A stretch of DNA of 64,000 nt, from assembly GCF_030056665.1 (NCBI RefSeq), contig NZ_JASHIG010000010.1; one strand, 5' to 3'. The position numbers were made by a program, and so were the translations under genes. This DNA comes from Flectobacillus roseus. Its GTDB lineage: Bacteria > Bacteroidota > Bacteroidia > Cytophagales > Spirosomataceae. Every line of letters begins with the position of its first letter. Position 1 is the stretch's first letter. Positions 52,530 to 61,596 of this stretch are shown piece by piece. Under the pieces are notes generated by a model. It had not been told where the DNA came from. It saw only the letters and a list, made by a program, of their open reading frames with translations, and did no database searches.

Positions 52530-53264
52530 ATGAGTAAGAAAATTAAAACTATCTTGGTAGATGACGAGAGACTCGCGCGCCAAGAGCTAAAGTACTTATT
52601 ACAAGAGTTTTCAGACATTCAAATCATTGATGAAGCTGAGAACGTAGATGAGGCTTTGGAGAAAATACACCGTCTTCAACCTGATTTGATTTTTCTAGAC
52701 ATTGAAATGCCAGAAAAAAATGGCTTTGATTTGCTAGAAGAATTAGAGTTTGTTCCGAAAGTGGTGTTTGTAACAGCCTATAATCAATATGCGATTCAAG
52801 CATTTGAATCTGAGGCTATGGACTATATTCTGAAGCCTACAAAAACTGAACGTTTGGCTAAAACGATTGAGAAAGTACGCTCAGAAATTCAGCAAGAAAG
52901 AGCTACAGCAGCTGTTTCAGAAGGTCGATTGTCGCCAGACAAACGTATTTTCTTGAAAGATGGCGAAAAGTGCTATTTCGTGAGATTGTCTGAAGTGTTC
53001 ATGATTGAATCTGTTGGTAACTATTGTCGCTTCCATTTTGGCAACAATCGCCCGATGATTCACCGTTCGTTAAACAAAATCCAAGAACGTCTCGACCCTA
53101 CGATTTTCTTCAGAGCAAATCGTCAGCAAATTATTAATACTGAGTATATCCATGATATTGATTCTTACTACAAAGGTGGTATGAAAGTGGTGTTGAATAA
53201 TGGTATCGAATTAGAAATTTCGACCAGAAACTCAGTAGCCTTCAAAGAAATGATGGGGATCTAA
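52530..53264 (+). CDS. LytTR-family response regulator (orphan)
   Basis: A 244-residue response regulator from the ATG at 52530; an upstream frame to 52437 adds 31 residues of non-receiver sequence. The receiver has ILVDDERLARQELKYLLQE, phosphoacceptor Asp57 in LIFLDIEMPEKNG and YILKPTKTERL. The LytTR DNA-binding domain follows (about 140-244, FLKDGEKCYFVRLSEVFMIE, IFFRANRQQIINTEYIHD). No histidine kinase is adjacent, in contrast to the pair at 20.7-22.8 kb. It ends before a terminator. Confidence 0.93.
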   Translation: MSKKIKTILVDDERLARQELKYLLQEFSDIQIIDEAENVDEALEKIHRLQPDLIFLDIEMPEKNGFDLLEELEFVPKVVFVTAYNQYAIQAFESEAMDYILKPTKTERLAKTIEKVRSEIQQERATAAVSEGRLSPDKRIFLKDGEKCYFVRLSEVFMIESVGNYCRFHFGNNRPMIHRSLNKIQERLDPTIFFRANRQQIINTEYIHDIDSYYKGGMKVVLNNGIELEISTRNSVAFKEMMGI

Positions 53265-53345
53265 GTTTAATATTGACAACTCACATCTATGATTATAGCA
53301 ATATACAGAGACTAAATGTGATTCTTGCAATACAATATTTCCAGA

Positions 53346-53380
53346 GCTTGGTAGCTATTGCTATCAGGCTTTTTTATTGT
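53346..53380 (+). terminator. Terminator after the LytTR gene
   Basis: GCTTGGTAGC pairs with GCTATCAGGC (two G-T wobbles) around TATT, followed by six T. Confidence 0.75.
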
Positions 53381-53444
53381 TTTCTCAATTCTTTCCTGAC
53401 AATTATCTTCTCACAACTGAAGACTTTTCTCTAATTTTGTCTCT

Positions 53445-54176
53445 ATGCGTATTTTTAAAACTCTTTACAATATCTGGGCAGCGTTTTGGTTGCTATTTAT
53501 TTTCTTGCTTCTGTTTCCGTTTTTCTGGTTATTTCTTCAAAAAGAATCATGGAAACCTAAAGCTCACTATCTAAATCGTTTGTGGGGAAAACTGTATTTC
53601 CCAATGATTGGAGTGCCTATTCGTGTTGAATATCGTTTTCAACCTGATACACAAAAAGCTTATGTTTTTTGTGCTAATCACTTTTCATATTTGGATATTG
53701 CCGCTATGGGAGTTGTGTTGAAAAACTACTACGCATTTGTGGGTAAAAGTGCTATTAAGAAGGTGCCTCTTTTTGGGTATATGTTTTCAAAACTGCATAT
53801 TCAGGTAGATAGAGAAGACCGTAGTAGTCGTGCCAAATCGATGACTCGTTCGGTAAGAGCTTTGCAAAATGGTAGAAGTATCGTAATTTTCCCTGAAGGT
53901 GGCATTAAATCTAAAACGCCACCATTGATGCACAAACCTTTGAAAGATGGAGCTTTTGTGATGGCAGTGCAGCAGCAGGTTCCTATTGTGCCTGTGACGT
54001 TTGTGAATAACTACAAAATCATGTTCGATAGTAACCCTTCGTTGACTCGTATGCCTTTGCGTGTGGTTGTGCATGAGCCTATTTCAACAATTGGAAAAAC
54101 TCAGGAAGATATCGAGGCACTGAAAGAAGAAGTTTTTCAAGTAATTCAAAGTACGCTTTTGGCATACAATTCATAA
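53445..54176 (+). CDS. plsC: 1-acyl-sn-glycerol-3-phosphate acyltransferase
   Basis: A 243-residue membrane-associated enzyme that adds the second acyl chain in phospholipid synthesis. An N-terminal hydrophobic segment (about 13-31) is followed by the acyltransferase motifs: NHFSYLD (78-84, catalytic His79 and Asp84), the VDREDRSS segment, and FPEGG (149-153). The C-terminus is a short helical tail. The start at 53445 gives a standard N-terminus; the overlapping frame at 53377 is not coding. It has no operon partner. Confidence 0.92.
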   Translation: MRIFKTLYNIWAAFWLLFIFLLLFPFFWLFLQKESWKPKAHYLNRLWGKLYFPMIGVPIRVEYRFQPDTQKAYVFCANHFSYLDIAAMGVVLKNYYAFVGKSAIKKVPLFGYMFSKLHIQVDREDRSSRAKSMTRSVRALQNGRSIVIFPEGGIKSKTPPLMHKPLKDGAFVMAVQQQVPIVPVTFVNNYKIMFDSNPSLTRMPLRVVVHEPISTIGKTQEDIEALKEEVFQVIQSTLLAYNS

Positions 54177-54351
54177 TATTTGCTAGTTTTTGAAGTACGG
54201 ATATTTGACAGAGATAAGGTCGTCAGTTTTAAACACCGATTACTCAACAAATTTGCCAATTATCCACAAATGTTATTTTTAGAACTAATTCTTTACCTTA
54301 ATTTGCATCATAAGATTAGCGTTTTACTGAATCTAAAAACTAAAACAAACT

Positions 54352-55131
54352 ATGTACTCGCACGAAATTGATTACAAGATCCTTGGTGAAGATATCCAAA
54401 TTGTAGAGATTGAATTAGACCCTAACGAAACCGTGATAGCTGAAGCAGGCGCCATGGTTTATATGGAAGATGGTATTACTTTTGAAACTAAAATGGGTGA
54501 TGGCTCTAATGCCGACAACTCTGTTTTGGGTAAAATCTTCCAAGCTGGAAGTCGTTTGTTGACAGGAGAGTCCTTGTTTATGACGCACTTTACTAACCGT
54601 GGTTACGGTAAACGTAAGGTAGCTTTTGCTGCACCACACCCAGGTACAATCGTTCCTATTAATTTGGCAACTATGCCAGGCAATACTTTAATTGCTCAGA
54701 AGGATAGTTTCTTGTGTGCAGCATTGGGTACAAAAGTATCTATTACTTTCAACCAACGTATTGGCTCTGGTTTCTTTGGAGGCGAAGGTTTTATTCTTGA
54801 AAAATTACAAGGCGATGGTTTGGCGTTTGTACACGCTGGCGGTACAATTGTAGAAAAGTACTTGAACAACGAAACCTTAAGAATTGATACAGGTTGTATC
54901 GTAGCTTTTGAGCCAACTTTGAGTTATGACATTCAACGTGCAGGTAATTTGAAATCAATGGTTTTTGGTGGAGAAGGGCTATTTTTAGCTACAATGCGTG
55001 GTACAGGGCGTGTTTGGATTCAATCAATGCCACTTTCTAAATTAATTCGTACACTTTCGCCTTATGGTCAAAATACTAATAAGGAAGGTGGCTCGGTATT
55101 GGGTGGATTAGGTAATTTGTTTGAAGATTAA
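54352..55131 (+). CDS. AIM24/TIGR00266 family protein
   Basis: A 259-residue soluble beta-rich protein of the AIM24 family (TIGR00266 in Bacteria). Characteristic segments are VEIELDPNETVIAEAGAMVY, the ADNSVLGKIFQAGSRLLTGE stretch, FEGEGFILEKLQGDGLAFVH-like sequence and GEGLFLATMRGTGRVWIQSM. It is a trimeric beta-helix-like fold in known structures; the cellular role is not established. Normal length. It is single, 178 bases upstream of gldD. Confidence 0.9.
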   Translation: MYSHEIDYKILGEDIQIVEIELDPNETVIAEAGAMVYMEDGITFETKMGDGSNADNSVLGKIFQAGSRLLTGESLFMTHFTNRGYGKRKVAFAAPHPGTIVPINLATMPGNTLIAQKDSFLCAALGTKVSITFNQRIGSGFFGGEGFILEKLQGDGLAFVHAGGTIVEKYLNNETLRIDTGCIVAFEPTLSYDIQRAGNLKSMVFGGEGLFLATMRGTGRVWIQSMPLSKLIRTLSPYGQNTNKEGGSVLGGLGNLFED

Positions 55132-55271
55132 TCGTAAGTGTAAATTTTGCAATAAAGTTTACATAAGAACGTTTCCTCTTAGATTTTATACTTGAATGAT
55201 GTAGTTTTGCAAGTATTATCAGCCTGTCTGAAGCGTCTAGCTATTTGGAATAGGGCACAATCACCAATAAC

Positions 55272-55279
55272 TACTTTTG
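55272..55279 (+). promoter_or_regulatory. Candidate -7 element of gldD
   Basis: TACTTTTG matches TAnnTTTG exactly. With a TTTG at 55244-55247 the spacer is 24. It lies just upstream of the chosen ATG at 55309 and argues against the frame opening at 55192. Confidence 0.4.
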
Positions 55280-55308
55280 TAATGAATCTCAAAAAAATTC
55301 ATACATAT

Positions 55309-55929
55309 ATGATTCAAAGAAAACCTCATGGTCTGATGGCTGTGAGGTTTTCTGCTTTGTTAGTCATTCTTTTGATGAGCGTATCTGCTTGTCGTCAAAA
55401 AAAAGATGATGATGGTTTTACGCCCAAGCCCAAAGGCTATAATCGTATTGATTTACCCAAAGCTGAATATCAAATGCTAACTGAAAAGCACCCATATAGC
55501 TTTGAGTACTCGAAGTATGCGATTATTAAGCCTGATACTGTTCGATGGGCGGAGCCACACTGGATTTATATTTATTATCCAGAAATGAAAGCAATGATTC
55601 AGTTGACTTATAAGTCATTGAATGGTGACCAACAAAAGCTGGCTAAACTTATTGACGATGCTCACCGTTTGGCAGCAAGGCATAATATTAAGGCTTATTC
55701 TATCAAAGATTTGGTTATGAAAACTAAGTCTGGCAAAACGGCTAAATTGATAGAATTAGAAGGCGAAGTGCCAACGTATGTGCAGTTCTATACGACCGAC
55801 TCCACCAAGCATTATCTAAGAGGTGCTTTGTATTTCAATACAGCCACAAAAAGTGATTCTTTAGCTCCTGTAATTGACTATCTCAAAACAGACGTCATTC
55901 GCTTGATTAATACCTTGCAGTGGCATTAG
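55309..55929 (+). CDS. gldD: Gliding motility lipoprotein GldD
   Basis: A 206-residue outer-membrane lipoprotein needed for gliding and type IX secretion-linked movement. The N-terminus has a long hydrophobic signal with a lipobox at VSAC, then the family hallmark PKPKGYNRIDLPKAEYQML, HPYSFEYSKYAIIKPD and WIYIYYPEMKAMIQLTYKSL. The start at 55309 is chosen over 55192 because a promoter-like element lies between and the extra residues look non-native. It is the clearest sign of a gliding Bacteroidota. No other gld gene is in the window. Confidence 0.93.
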   Translation: MIQRKPHGLMAVRFSALLVILLMSVSACRQKKDDDGFTPKPKGYNRIDLPKAEYQMLTEKHPYSFEYSKYAIIKPDTVRWAEPHWIYIYYPEMKAMIQLTYKSLNGDQQKLAKLIDDAHRLAARHNIKAYSIKDLVMKTKSGKTAKLIELEGEVPTYVQFYTTDSTKHYLRGALYFNTATKSDSLAPVIDYLKTDVIRLINTLQWH

Positions 55930-55932
55930 TGG

Positions 55933-56044
55933 AATTGTGAGTTGTGAGTGAAGAATTGTGAATTATTTTAAGACTAGAAAATGGTAGAAGGATTATGCTA
56001 ATTCAAAAAATAATTCACAATTCACTCATTCAAAATTCACAATT
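55933..56044. repeat. Repeat family E, long hairpin between gldD and a TonB receptor
   Basis: Left arm 55933-55969 (AATTGTGA...GAATTGTGAATTATTTT) pairs imperfectly with 56007-56044 (AAAATAATTCACAATTC...CACAATT). It starts four bases after the gldD stop and overlaps the first bases of the receptor's stop codon on the other strand. Confidence 0.65.
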
Positions 56045-58439
56045 AATGAATCGGTACTACCAATTTTATACTGACATTCCTTCCGATGTTATAAACTCCA
56101 CGTCGCTGTGTAGTGGGGTTGGTGTCGAGGTATTTGAGTCGGCTTTGATGGTTTTGGTAGGCCAAGTCAAAGAGGTTGTTGACATTGATATAGAGAGAAG
56201 CAATGGTCTTTTTATCTTTGTTCCGCCAAGTCATACCTGTTCCTAAATTTACTAAGGAATAAGCTGGTGTAATCGTTTCGGTATTGTAAGCCAACAGGAC
56301 CTGATTTTGGGTCTGATGATGTTCTAATTCAGCCAAGAAATACACATTTTCTACATATTTCCCCCAAGCTTTTTTATTCCATTTTACTTGACTAATCCAT
56401 CGTGCTGGTGGCATAAACGGTAGATATTTTGACGAATCATTAGTAGCTTGTTGATTAATGCCTTTTACCATCGAATAGCTTTGATTAAGACTCAACCAAG
56501 GTACAGGAGTAAAGTTGACAGTTGCTTCCAAACCTTGCAGTAGAGCATCGCCTTGTACATATCTAAACACGGGCACTTGATTAATCAAGGAATCTTTGCC
56601 ATTTGGCGCCTGAACTCTCTCCGAATAAGTATAATGCTGAATTTGGTTTCTAAACCAGCTTACATCAACATACCATTGACGGTTTTCCCATGTAAAACCA
56701 ATATCTGTCTGTAGCGAAACTTCTGACTTTTGATTTACATTCCCAATTTCATAACGAAAAGTCCCTGCGTGTTCGCCGTTGGATGATAATTCGGGAACAG
56801 ATGGCGCCCGAAATCCTCTCGCCATATTGCTACGCATACTTAGATTGGAGTTGAATTTATATACTAGTCCCAAGCTACCAGTTATGTTACTGTAAGAGCT
56901 ACTTAAACCACTAAAACGTTCTTCGATTGCACCGTTAGGAGAGGTCTGAAATTTGCCATCCGCATCTACGTAAAGTTTTGCGATATTTAATTGACGATAG
57001 TCATATCGAAGTCCTCCGCTCACAATCAAATCATTCCATTTCTTTTTTGAAAAAATAAAAACTCCTTTATCTGCCAAATCAAAATTGGGATATAGCGTTT
57101 CATTGCCTTTGTTATCCATATTTTGCCATAACCCATTACTTCCAATGTTAGTTTCCCATTGATTTCGCTCGGGCAAATGTAAGCGAATATCATAGTAATA
57201 GTTTTGTAAAAAGAAATACAAATCTGGCTCAAAAGGCTTGTAGATATTCCCATATTCACGACGATGATTTTGGGCATATGAGAATGTAAAACTCAATGAA
57301 GATGCCCCTAGTTGAAATAAAGAGTTACTGGTTAATTTGTAATTACTCAATGCTTGGGAGTTACTAGGGTTAATGGTTCTGCCTTCAAGTTCTTGAGGAG
57401 ATACAGGAATCAATTTTTCTTCTCCATTTTCTAAAATAGCTTTTACAAAATGTCCTTGTGTATCGCGCTGTCCATCGATGATATTGATATTTTGTCCAAA
57501 CTTTGAAAAGTACAAACGAGAATATCCCCATTTTTTTTGAACTCCCACTATTCCCGAAAAATTAAGTTCATTGAAGTTTGAACCCCAAACTCGACCATCA
57601 TACTTATTTTGATAGTTTTGAGCATCTTTTAGGCTAAATCTCGCCTGCCAGAGTAAGCCATTTTGGTTGTGTGCTAAAGTACTAGATACTCCGTGAAATC
57701 CTTGATTAGTCTGATAATTGTATAAAATATTTCCAGCTAATGAGGTATTTTCTGGTGGTAAAATGGAAATGACAGACATGACCCCTCCAATACCATCCGA
57801 GCCGTACATCAACGAACCTGCTCCTCGAATAATCTCATATCGATCAATAGAATATTCGTCGATATGTAATGAATGTTCTTCGCCCCATTGATTATCCTCT
57901 TGTCGTACTCCATCATGCATCGTAATTACTCGATTAAAACCCAGTCCACGAATAATAGGCTTCGACAACGTAGCGCCAGTGGTAATTTGCGACATGCCAG
58001 GGAGTTTACTAATTGCATCGACAAGGTTGGTACTACCCGATTGTAGCCATTGTGTTTTGGAGAGTGCCGCAATAGGAATAGGACTTTCTTTAACGACCGT
58101 CTTGCTTGCCGAGCCAGAAACAATAACTTCTTCGAGCGAAACTGCACTTGGCGTAAGCTTAATATGTAGCGTAGTGTCAGTGTGAAGATCGATTTTTTGA
58201 GTATAGGTTTTATACCCAATATGACTTATTTGTAGAGTATAGGTGCCTTTTTTAAGGTCACTGAAGTAAAATTTACCATGCTGTTGACTCAAATTTCCTC
58301 GACGCAATTCAACAAGGTAGAGATTAGCCCCGATGATTTCTTCTTGATTATCGGAGGAAATAACCTTTCCTTGAATTTGTACCTGTGCTTGGCACATCAC
58401 AGAGTACAATAGTCCTAAAAGTAGTAATAATTTTTTCAT
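56043..58439 (-). CDS. TonB-dependent receptor (siderophore/metal-type)
   Basis: A 798-residue outer-membrane receptor. A signal peptide (cut near CQAQ) is followed by a carboxypeptidase-like domain (about 22-105, VISSDNQEEIIGANLYLVEL), then the plug (about 125-230) with LPGMSQITTGATLSKPIIRG, GLGFNRVITMHDGVRQEDNQ and YEIIRGAGSLMYGSDGIGGV, then a 22-strand barrel. Layout and length match FepA/CirA or ZnuD-like receptors rather than SusC (no SusC signature). It is single and the ligand is unknown. Confidence 0.93.
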   Translation of the reverse strand: MKKLLLLLGLLYSVMCQAQVQIQGKVISSDNQEEIIGANLYLVELRRGNLSQQHGKFYFSDLKKGTYTLQISHIGYKTYTQKIDLHTDTTLHIKLTPSAVSLEEVIVSGSASKTVVKESPIPIAALSKTQWLQSGSTNLVDAISKLPGMSQITTGATLSKPIIRGLGFNRVITMHDGVRQEDNQWGEEHSLHIDEYSIDRYEIIRGAGSLMYGSDGIGGVMSVISILPPENTSLAGNILYNYQTNQGFHGVSSTLAHNQNGLLWQARFSLKDAQNYQNKYDGRVWGSNFNELNFSGIVGVQKKWGYSRLYFSKFGQNINIIDGQRDTQGHFVKAILENGEEKLIPVSPQELEGRTINPSNSQALSNYKLTSNSLFQLGASSLSFTFSYAQNHRREYGNIYKPFEPDLYFFLQNYYYDIRLHLPERNQWETNIGSNGLWQNMDNKGNETLYPNFDLADKGVFIFSKKKWNDLIVSGGLRYDYRQLNIAKLYVDADGKFQTSPNGAIEERFSGLSSSYSNITGSLGLVYKFNSNLSMRSNMARGFRAPSVPELSSNGEHAGTFRYEIGNVNQKSEVSLQTDIGFTWENRQWYVDVSWFRNQIQHYTYSERVQAPNGKDSLINQVPVFRYVQGDALLQGLEATVNFTPVPWLSLNQSYSMVKGINQQATNDSSKYLPFMPPARWISQVKWNKKAWGKYVENVYFLAELEHHQTQNQVLLAYNTETITPAYSLVNLGTGMTWRNKDKKTIASLYINVNNLFDLAYQNHQSRLKYLDTNPTTQRRGVYNIGRNVSIKLVVPIH

Positions 58440-58665
58440 GAGAGTGAAACAAGAGTTTTGTAGGGCTTAGATAGATCTAACTATTGACAATAGTTTAGTT
58501 TTGGTTTATTAAATTTTTAGGTTAATCTAAAAATTTAAACAAATATAGGCTAAAAAATATATTTGTCAATACTTATATCTCTAAAAATCAGAAGGGAACA
58601 AAGTTTTAGTTGTCAAATCGATTGTATCAAAATGATTTTTTCCTTGGTATTCCCTGCCTTTCTGC

Positions 58666-58695
58666 TTTGATTTTTGGCTGAGAATTTTAACTTTG
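58666..58695 (+). promoter_or_regulatory. Promoter of the nitroreductase gene
   Basis: TTTG at 58666-58669, an 18-base spacer and TAACTTTG at 58688-58695 match the Bacteroidota consensus, 37 bases before the ATG at 58733. Confidence 0.55.
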
Positions 58696-58732
58696 TAAAA
58701 CAAGCCCAATTTGATTCATCAACACACGACTC

Positions 58733-59458
58733 ATGCAGCAAGATTTTTTTGCCAAGATTGTTAACTATCGCCGCTCGGTTCGAGTATATGATGCTCAAGC
58801 CGAAATAGACGAGCAGGTTATCCAAAAAAGTTTGGATTTAGCCACACTTTCGCCCAATAGCAGTAATATGCAACTTTGGGAGTTTGTGTGGGTAAGTAGT
58901 CCAGAGAAAAAGGAAGCTATAGCCAAGGCTTGTTTCAAACAGTCTGCCGCTCGAACAGCCCCGCATCTTATCATATTTTTAACCCGCCAAGACCGTTGGA
59001 AAAATATGGCTCAATGGAACTTGGACAATATCAAAAAACAATTTCAGGGAAAAGAACTCACGGGTCGTGACAAGCGAGCTATGGATTATTATGGCAAACT
59101 GATGCCCTTGTTTTACCGCAATGACTGGTTTGGCTTTATGACTTTGCTTCGCAAACTTATCATTTTAGTCAAAGGATTTAATCGACCGTTTTTGAGGGTT
59201 TCGTCCCATGCTGACCAACGTGTGATGGTGCATAAGTCATGTGCTTTAGCAGCGCAAACATTTATGTTGAGCATGGCGTCGCATCAATATGATACCTGTC
59301 CGATGGAAGGTTTTGACAGTCGTTTGGTCAAAAAATTGATTGACGCTCCAGCAGGAGCCGAGGTGTGTATGATTGTAGCTTGTGGAAAGGGAACGGAAGA
59401 AGGAGTTTATGCCGCCAGAACAAGAGTGCCATCTGAGGAGGTAATTCGGAAAATATAG
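58733..59458 (+). CDS. Nitroreductase-family FMN protein
   Basis: A 241-residue flavoprotein of the nitroreductase fold. The FMN-binding NYRRSVRVYDAQAEIDEQV segment is at the N-terminus, followed by LATLSPNSSNMQLWEFVWVS and the C-terminal ASHQYDTCPMEGFDSRLVKK with the conserved Met-Glu-Gly. Such enzymes reduce nitro compounds, quinones or other small molecules using NAD(P)H. A basic central insertion (about 105-165) is longer than in the smallest family members. It is single and followed by a repeat A copy. Confidence 0.9.
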   Translation: MQQDFFAKIVNYRRSVRVYDAQAEIDEQVIQKSLDLATLSPNSSNMQLWEFVWVSSPEKKEAIAKACFKQSAARTAPHLIIFLTRQDRWKNMAQWNLDNIKKQFQGKELTGRDKRAMDYYGKLMPLFYRNDWFGFMTLLRKLIILVKGFNRPFLRVSSHADQRVMVHKSCALAAQTFMLSMASHQYDTCPMEGFDSRLVKKLIDAPAGAEVCMIVACGKGTEEGVYAARTRVPSEEVIRKI

Positions 59459-59460
59459 TA

Positions 59461-59642
59461 TGTTAGTGGGCAAAAATTAGAGCTAAGTTTTGTGTTTTAG
59501 GCACTAGGCAACAGGCACAAGGCAAAGAGTGTTAAAATGTGTTTAATGATCACAGACATGCATTTTTCCCAAAGCCCACCGCCGAAAGCCGATACCTGCA
59601 AGCCCAAAGTACAATCTTAAATTTTATTTTGCCACGAACTTA
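59461..59642 (+). repeat. Repeat family A, full copy
   Basis: Starts GTTAGTGGGCAAAAATTAGA and ends TTTTATTTTGCCACGAACTT. The terminal arms are imperfect inverted repeats. The core AGGCAACAGGCACAAGGCA is identical to that of the copy at 35899-36066. Confidence 0.75.
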
Positions 59643-59694
59643 ATACCAAAGTCCACAATATTCACTTTACTAAAACTAAAACTTACCTTTATTT

Positions 59695-61164
59695 ATGAAG
59701 AAATGCGTTTTGCTAGTGCTTTCGATGTTATCATTCGCAAGTATGGCACAAAAAAAGAAAGCTGCTACAGCGAGTCCTTTGGAAGCTGAGAAGCAAGCGA
59801 TGATTGGTAATCTTGACAAACGATTCGATGAATATGCCAAGATTTCAAAACAAATTTGGGATTATGCAGAGCTTGGCTACATGGAAGAAAAGAGTTCTCT
59901 TTTATTGCAAGAGCAATTGAAAAAAGAGGGCTTTCAGGTACAAGCAGGTATTGCAGGGATACCAACGGCCTTTGTAGCAACTTATGGTGCAGGGAAACCT
60001 GTAATAGGTATTTTAGGCGAATATGATGCTTTACCAGGCTTGGCACAAGAGGCTACCCCAGAAATCAAACCAATTCCTAATCAAAAAGGAGGACATGGTT
60101 GTGGACATAACCTTTTTGGCACGGCATCGGTAGCTGCGGCTATTGAAGTAAAGAATTGGTTGCAAAAATCAGGTAAGCCAGGAACCATCAAAATTTATGG
60201 CTGTCCAGCCGAAGAGGGTGGTTCAGGCAAAGTATATATGGTTCGTGAAGGGTATTTCAACGATGTAGACGTGGTATTGCACTGGCACCCAAGTTCAGCG
60301 AATGCGGCGGATGCAAGTACGTCATTGGCGAATAAAAATGCTAAATTCCGTTTTAAAGGCATCGCATCGCACGCAGCGGCCGCACCTGAGCGTGGTCGTT
60401 CGGCATTGGATGGCGTAGAGTCGATGAACTATATGATTAATATGATGCGTGAGCATATCCCTCAGGATACGCGTATTCATTATGTAATCACCAAAGGTGG
60501 TGAGGCTCCTAACGTAGTACCAGCTTATGCCGAGGTATATTATTATGCACGTCATAAAGACAGAGCAATTTTACAGAGTATTTGGAAACGTATCGAAAAT
60601 GCAGCTCAAGGTGCAGCTTTAGGTACAGGCACAAAAGTTGAATGGGAAGTGTTAGGGGGTGTTTACAACCTTTTACCCAATGTAACATTAGCAACGCTTG
60701 TTCATCAAAATATGCAGAAAGTAGGAGGGGTTGTGTATAATGATGAAGAGAAAAAGTTTGCAGAAAAAATCGCTGAAACATTAGGGGAGCAAAAGCAGGA
60801 TATCAACAATGCTGCTAAGATTAAAAATTTTACTGATGCATCAGAAAGTGCCACATCGGGAGGTTCGACCGACGTAGGCGATGTAAGTTGGGTAGTACCA
60901 ACGGTTGGTTTAGGTACTGCGACTTGGGTGCCAGGCTCATCGGCACATAGCTGGCAATCTACCGCAGCAAGTGGTATGTCGATTGGACAGAAAGGAATGA
61001 TTGTAGCCGCGAAAACACTCGCAATCACAGCGCTTGACTTGATGAATGACCAAGCGACTATTGATAAAGCGAAAGCTGAGTGGCTAGAAAAACGTGGAGG
61101 AGCTGACTTTAAATATGAAGCCTTGTTGGGCGACAGAAAACCAGCTTTGGATTATAGAAAGTAA
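59695..61164 (+). CDS. M20-family amidohydrolase (AbgB-like), exported
   Basis: A 489-residue metallopeptidase-fold hydrolase with a signal peptide (MKKCVLLVLSMLSFASMAQ). Metal-binding sequence appears as GEYDALPGLAQEATPEI (109-125) and GGHGCGHNLFGTASVAAAIE (with His139 region), followed by CPAEEGGSG and HWHPSSANAADAS. This is the arrangement of p-aminobenzoyl-glutamate or indole-acetyl-amino-acid hydrolases. The C-terminal lid has the usual TVGLGTATWVPGSSAHSWQS segment. The substrate is unknown; export suggests peptide or amide scavenging. Confidence 0.92.
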   Translation: MKKCVLLVLSMLSFASMAQKKKAATASPLEAEKQAMIGNLDKRFDEYAKISKQIWDYAELGYMEEKSSLLLQEQLKKEGFQVQAGIAGIPTAFVATYGAGKPVIGILGEYDALPGLAQEATPEIKPIPNQKGGHGCGHNLFGTASVAAAIEVKNWLQKSGKPGTIKIYGCPAEEGGSGKVYMVREGYFNDVDVVLHWHPSSANAADASTSLANKNAKFRFKGIASHAAAAPERGRSALDGVESMNYMINMMREHIPQDTRIHYVITKGGEAPNVVPAYAEVYYYARHKDRAILQSIWKRIENAAQGAALGTGTKVEWEVLGGVYNLLPNVTLATLVHQNMQKVGGVVYNDEEKKFAEKIAETLGEQKQDINNAAKIKNFTDASESATSGGSTDVGDVSWVVPTVGLGTATWVPGSSAHSWQSTAASGMSIGQKGMIVAAKTLAITALDLMNDQATIDKAKAEWLEKRGGADFKYEALLGDRKPALDYRK

Positions 61165-61166
61165 GC

Positions 61167-61402
61167 ATGAGTCATCCCTAATTTAGTGATTGGTGATTGA
61201 GTGCATGAGTGATTTTTCTAAAATTGGCATAGTGATATCAAAAAAGCGGTCGAAAAATTTGTTTTCGACCGCTTTTTTGATGCTATTAAGCTAGATATGA
61301 ATGGTTTAAGACGCAATCATTGCTTCTCTACTGATGGAATACAAATTTTCACATAATCACTCACTCGCTTAATCACTAAATCGCTACATTAGGTATGTTT
61401 CA
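61167..61402. repeat. Repeat family B, composite palindrome copy 2
   Basis: About 236 bases starting three bases after the amidohydrolase stop. Left arm ATGAGTCATCCCTAATTTAG, inverted right arm ATGAAACATACCTAATGTAG, and the central GCGGTCG/CGACCGC hairpin at 61237-61281. A GACGCAATCATTGC stretch lies near 61317. Confidence 0.75.
61237..61281. terminator. Central GCGGTC hairpin of repeat B copy 2
   Basis: ATCAAAAAAGCGGTCGAAAA and TTTTCGACCGCTTTTTTGAT pair perfectly. Likely terminator after the amidohydrolase gene. Confidence 0.8.
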
Positions 61403-61596
61403 TTTTTGGAAGAAAAAATCGATGTTAAGAATGACATTTTGGGGAATCAATCGTTTCTAGTTAGACGATATTAATTTTTTATTTCAAGCTAAATGATTCA
61501 GGCTTTGGCAAACAAAAGGATGTTTTTTTTACCTAAAACCTATTACCTTTATTCTAAAGCCTCACGATTAAAGTTTCATTTTACTCATTCTTACTT

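Larger units (their letters stand above)
61165..61596. other. Intergenic stretch dominated by a repeat B copy
   Basis: Holds a large repeat B (61167-61402) and AT-rich sequence up to the next start. No gene was seen. Confidence 0.5.
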
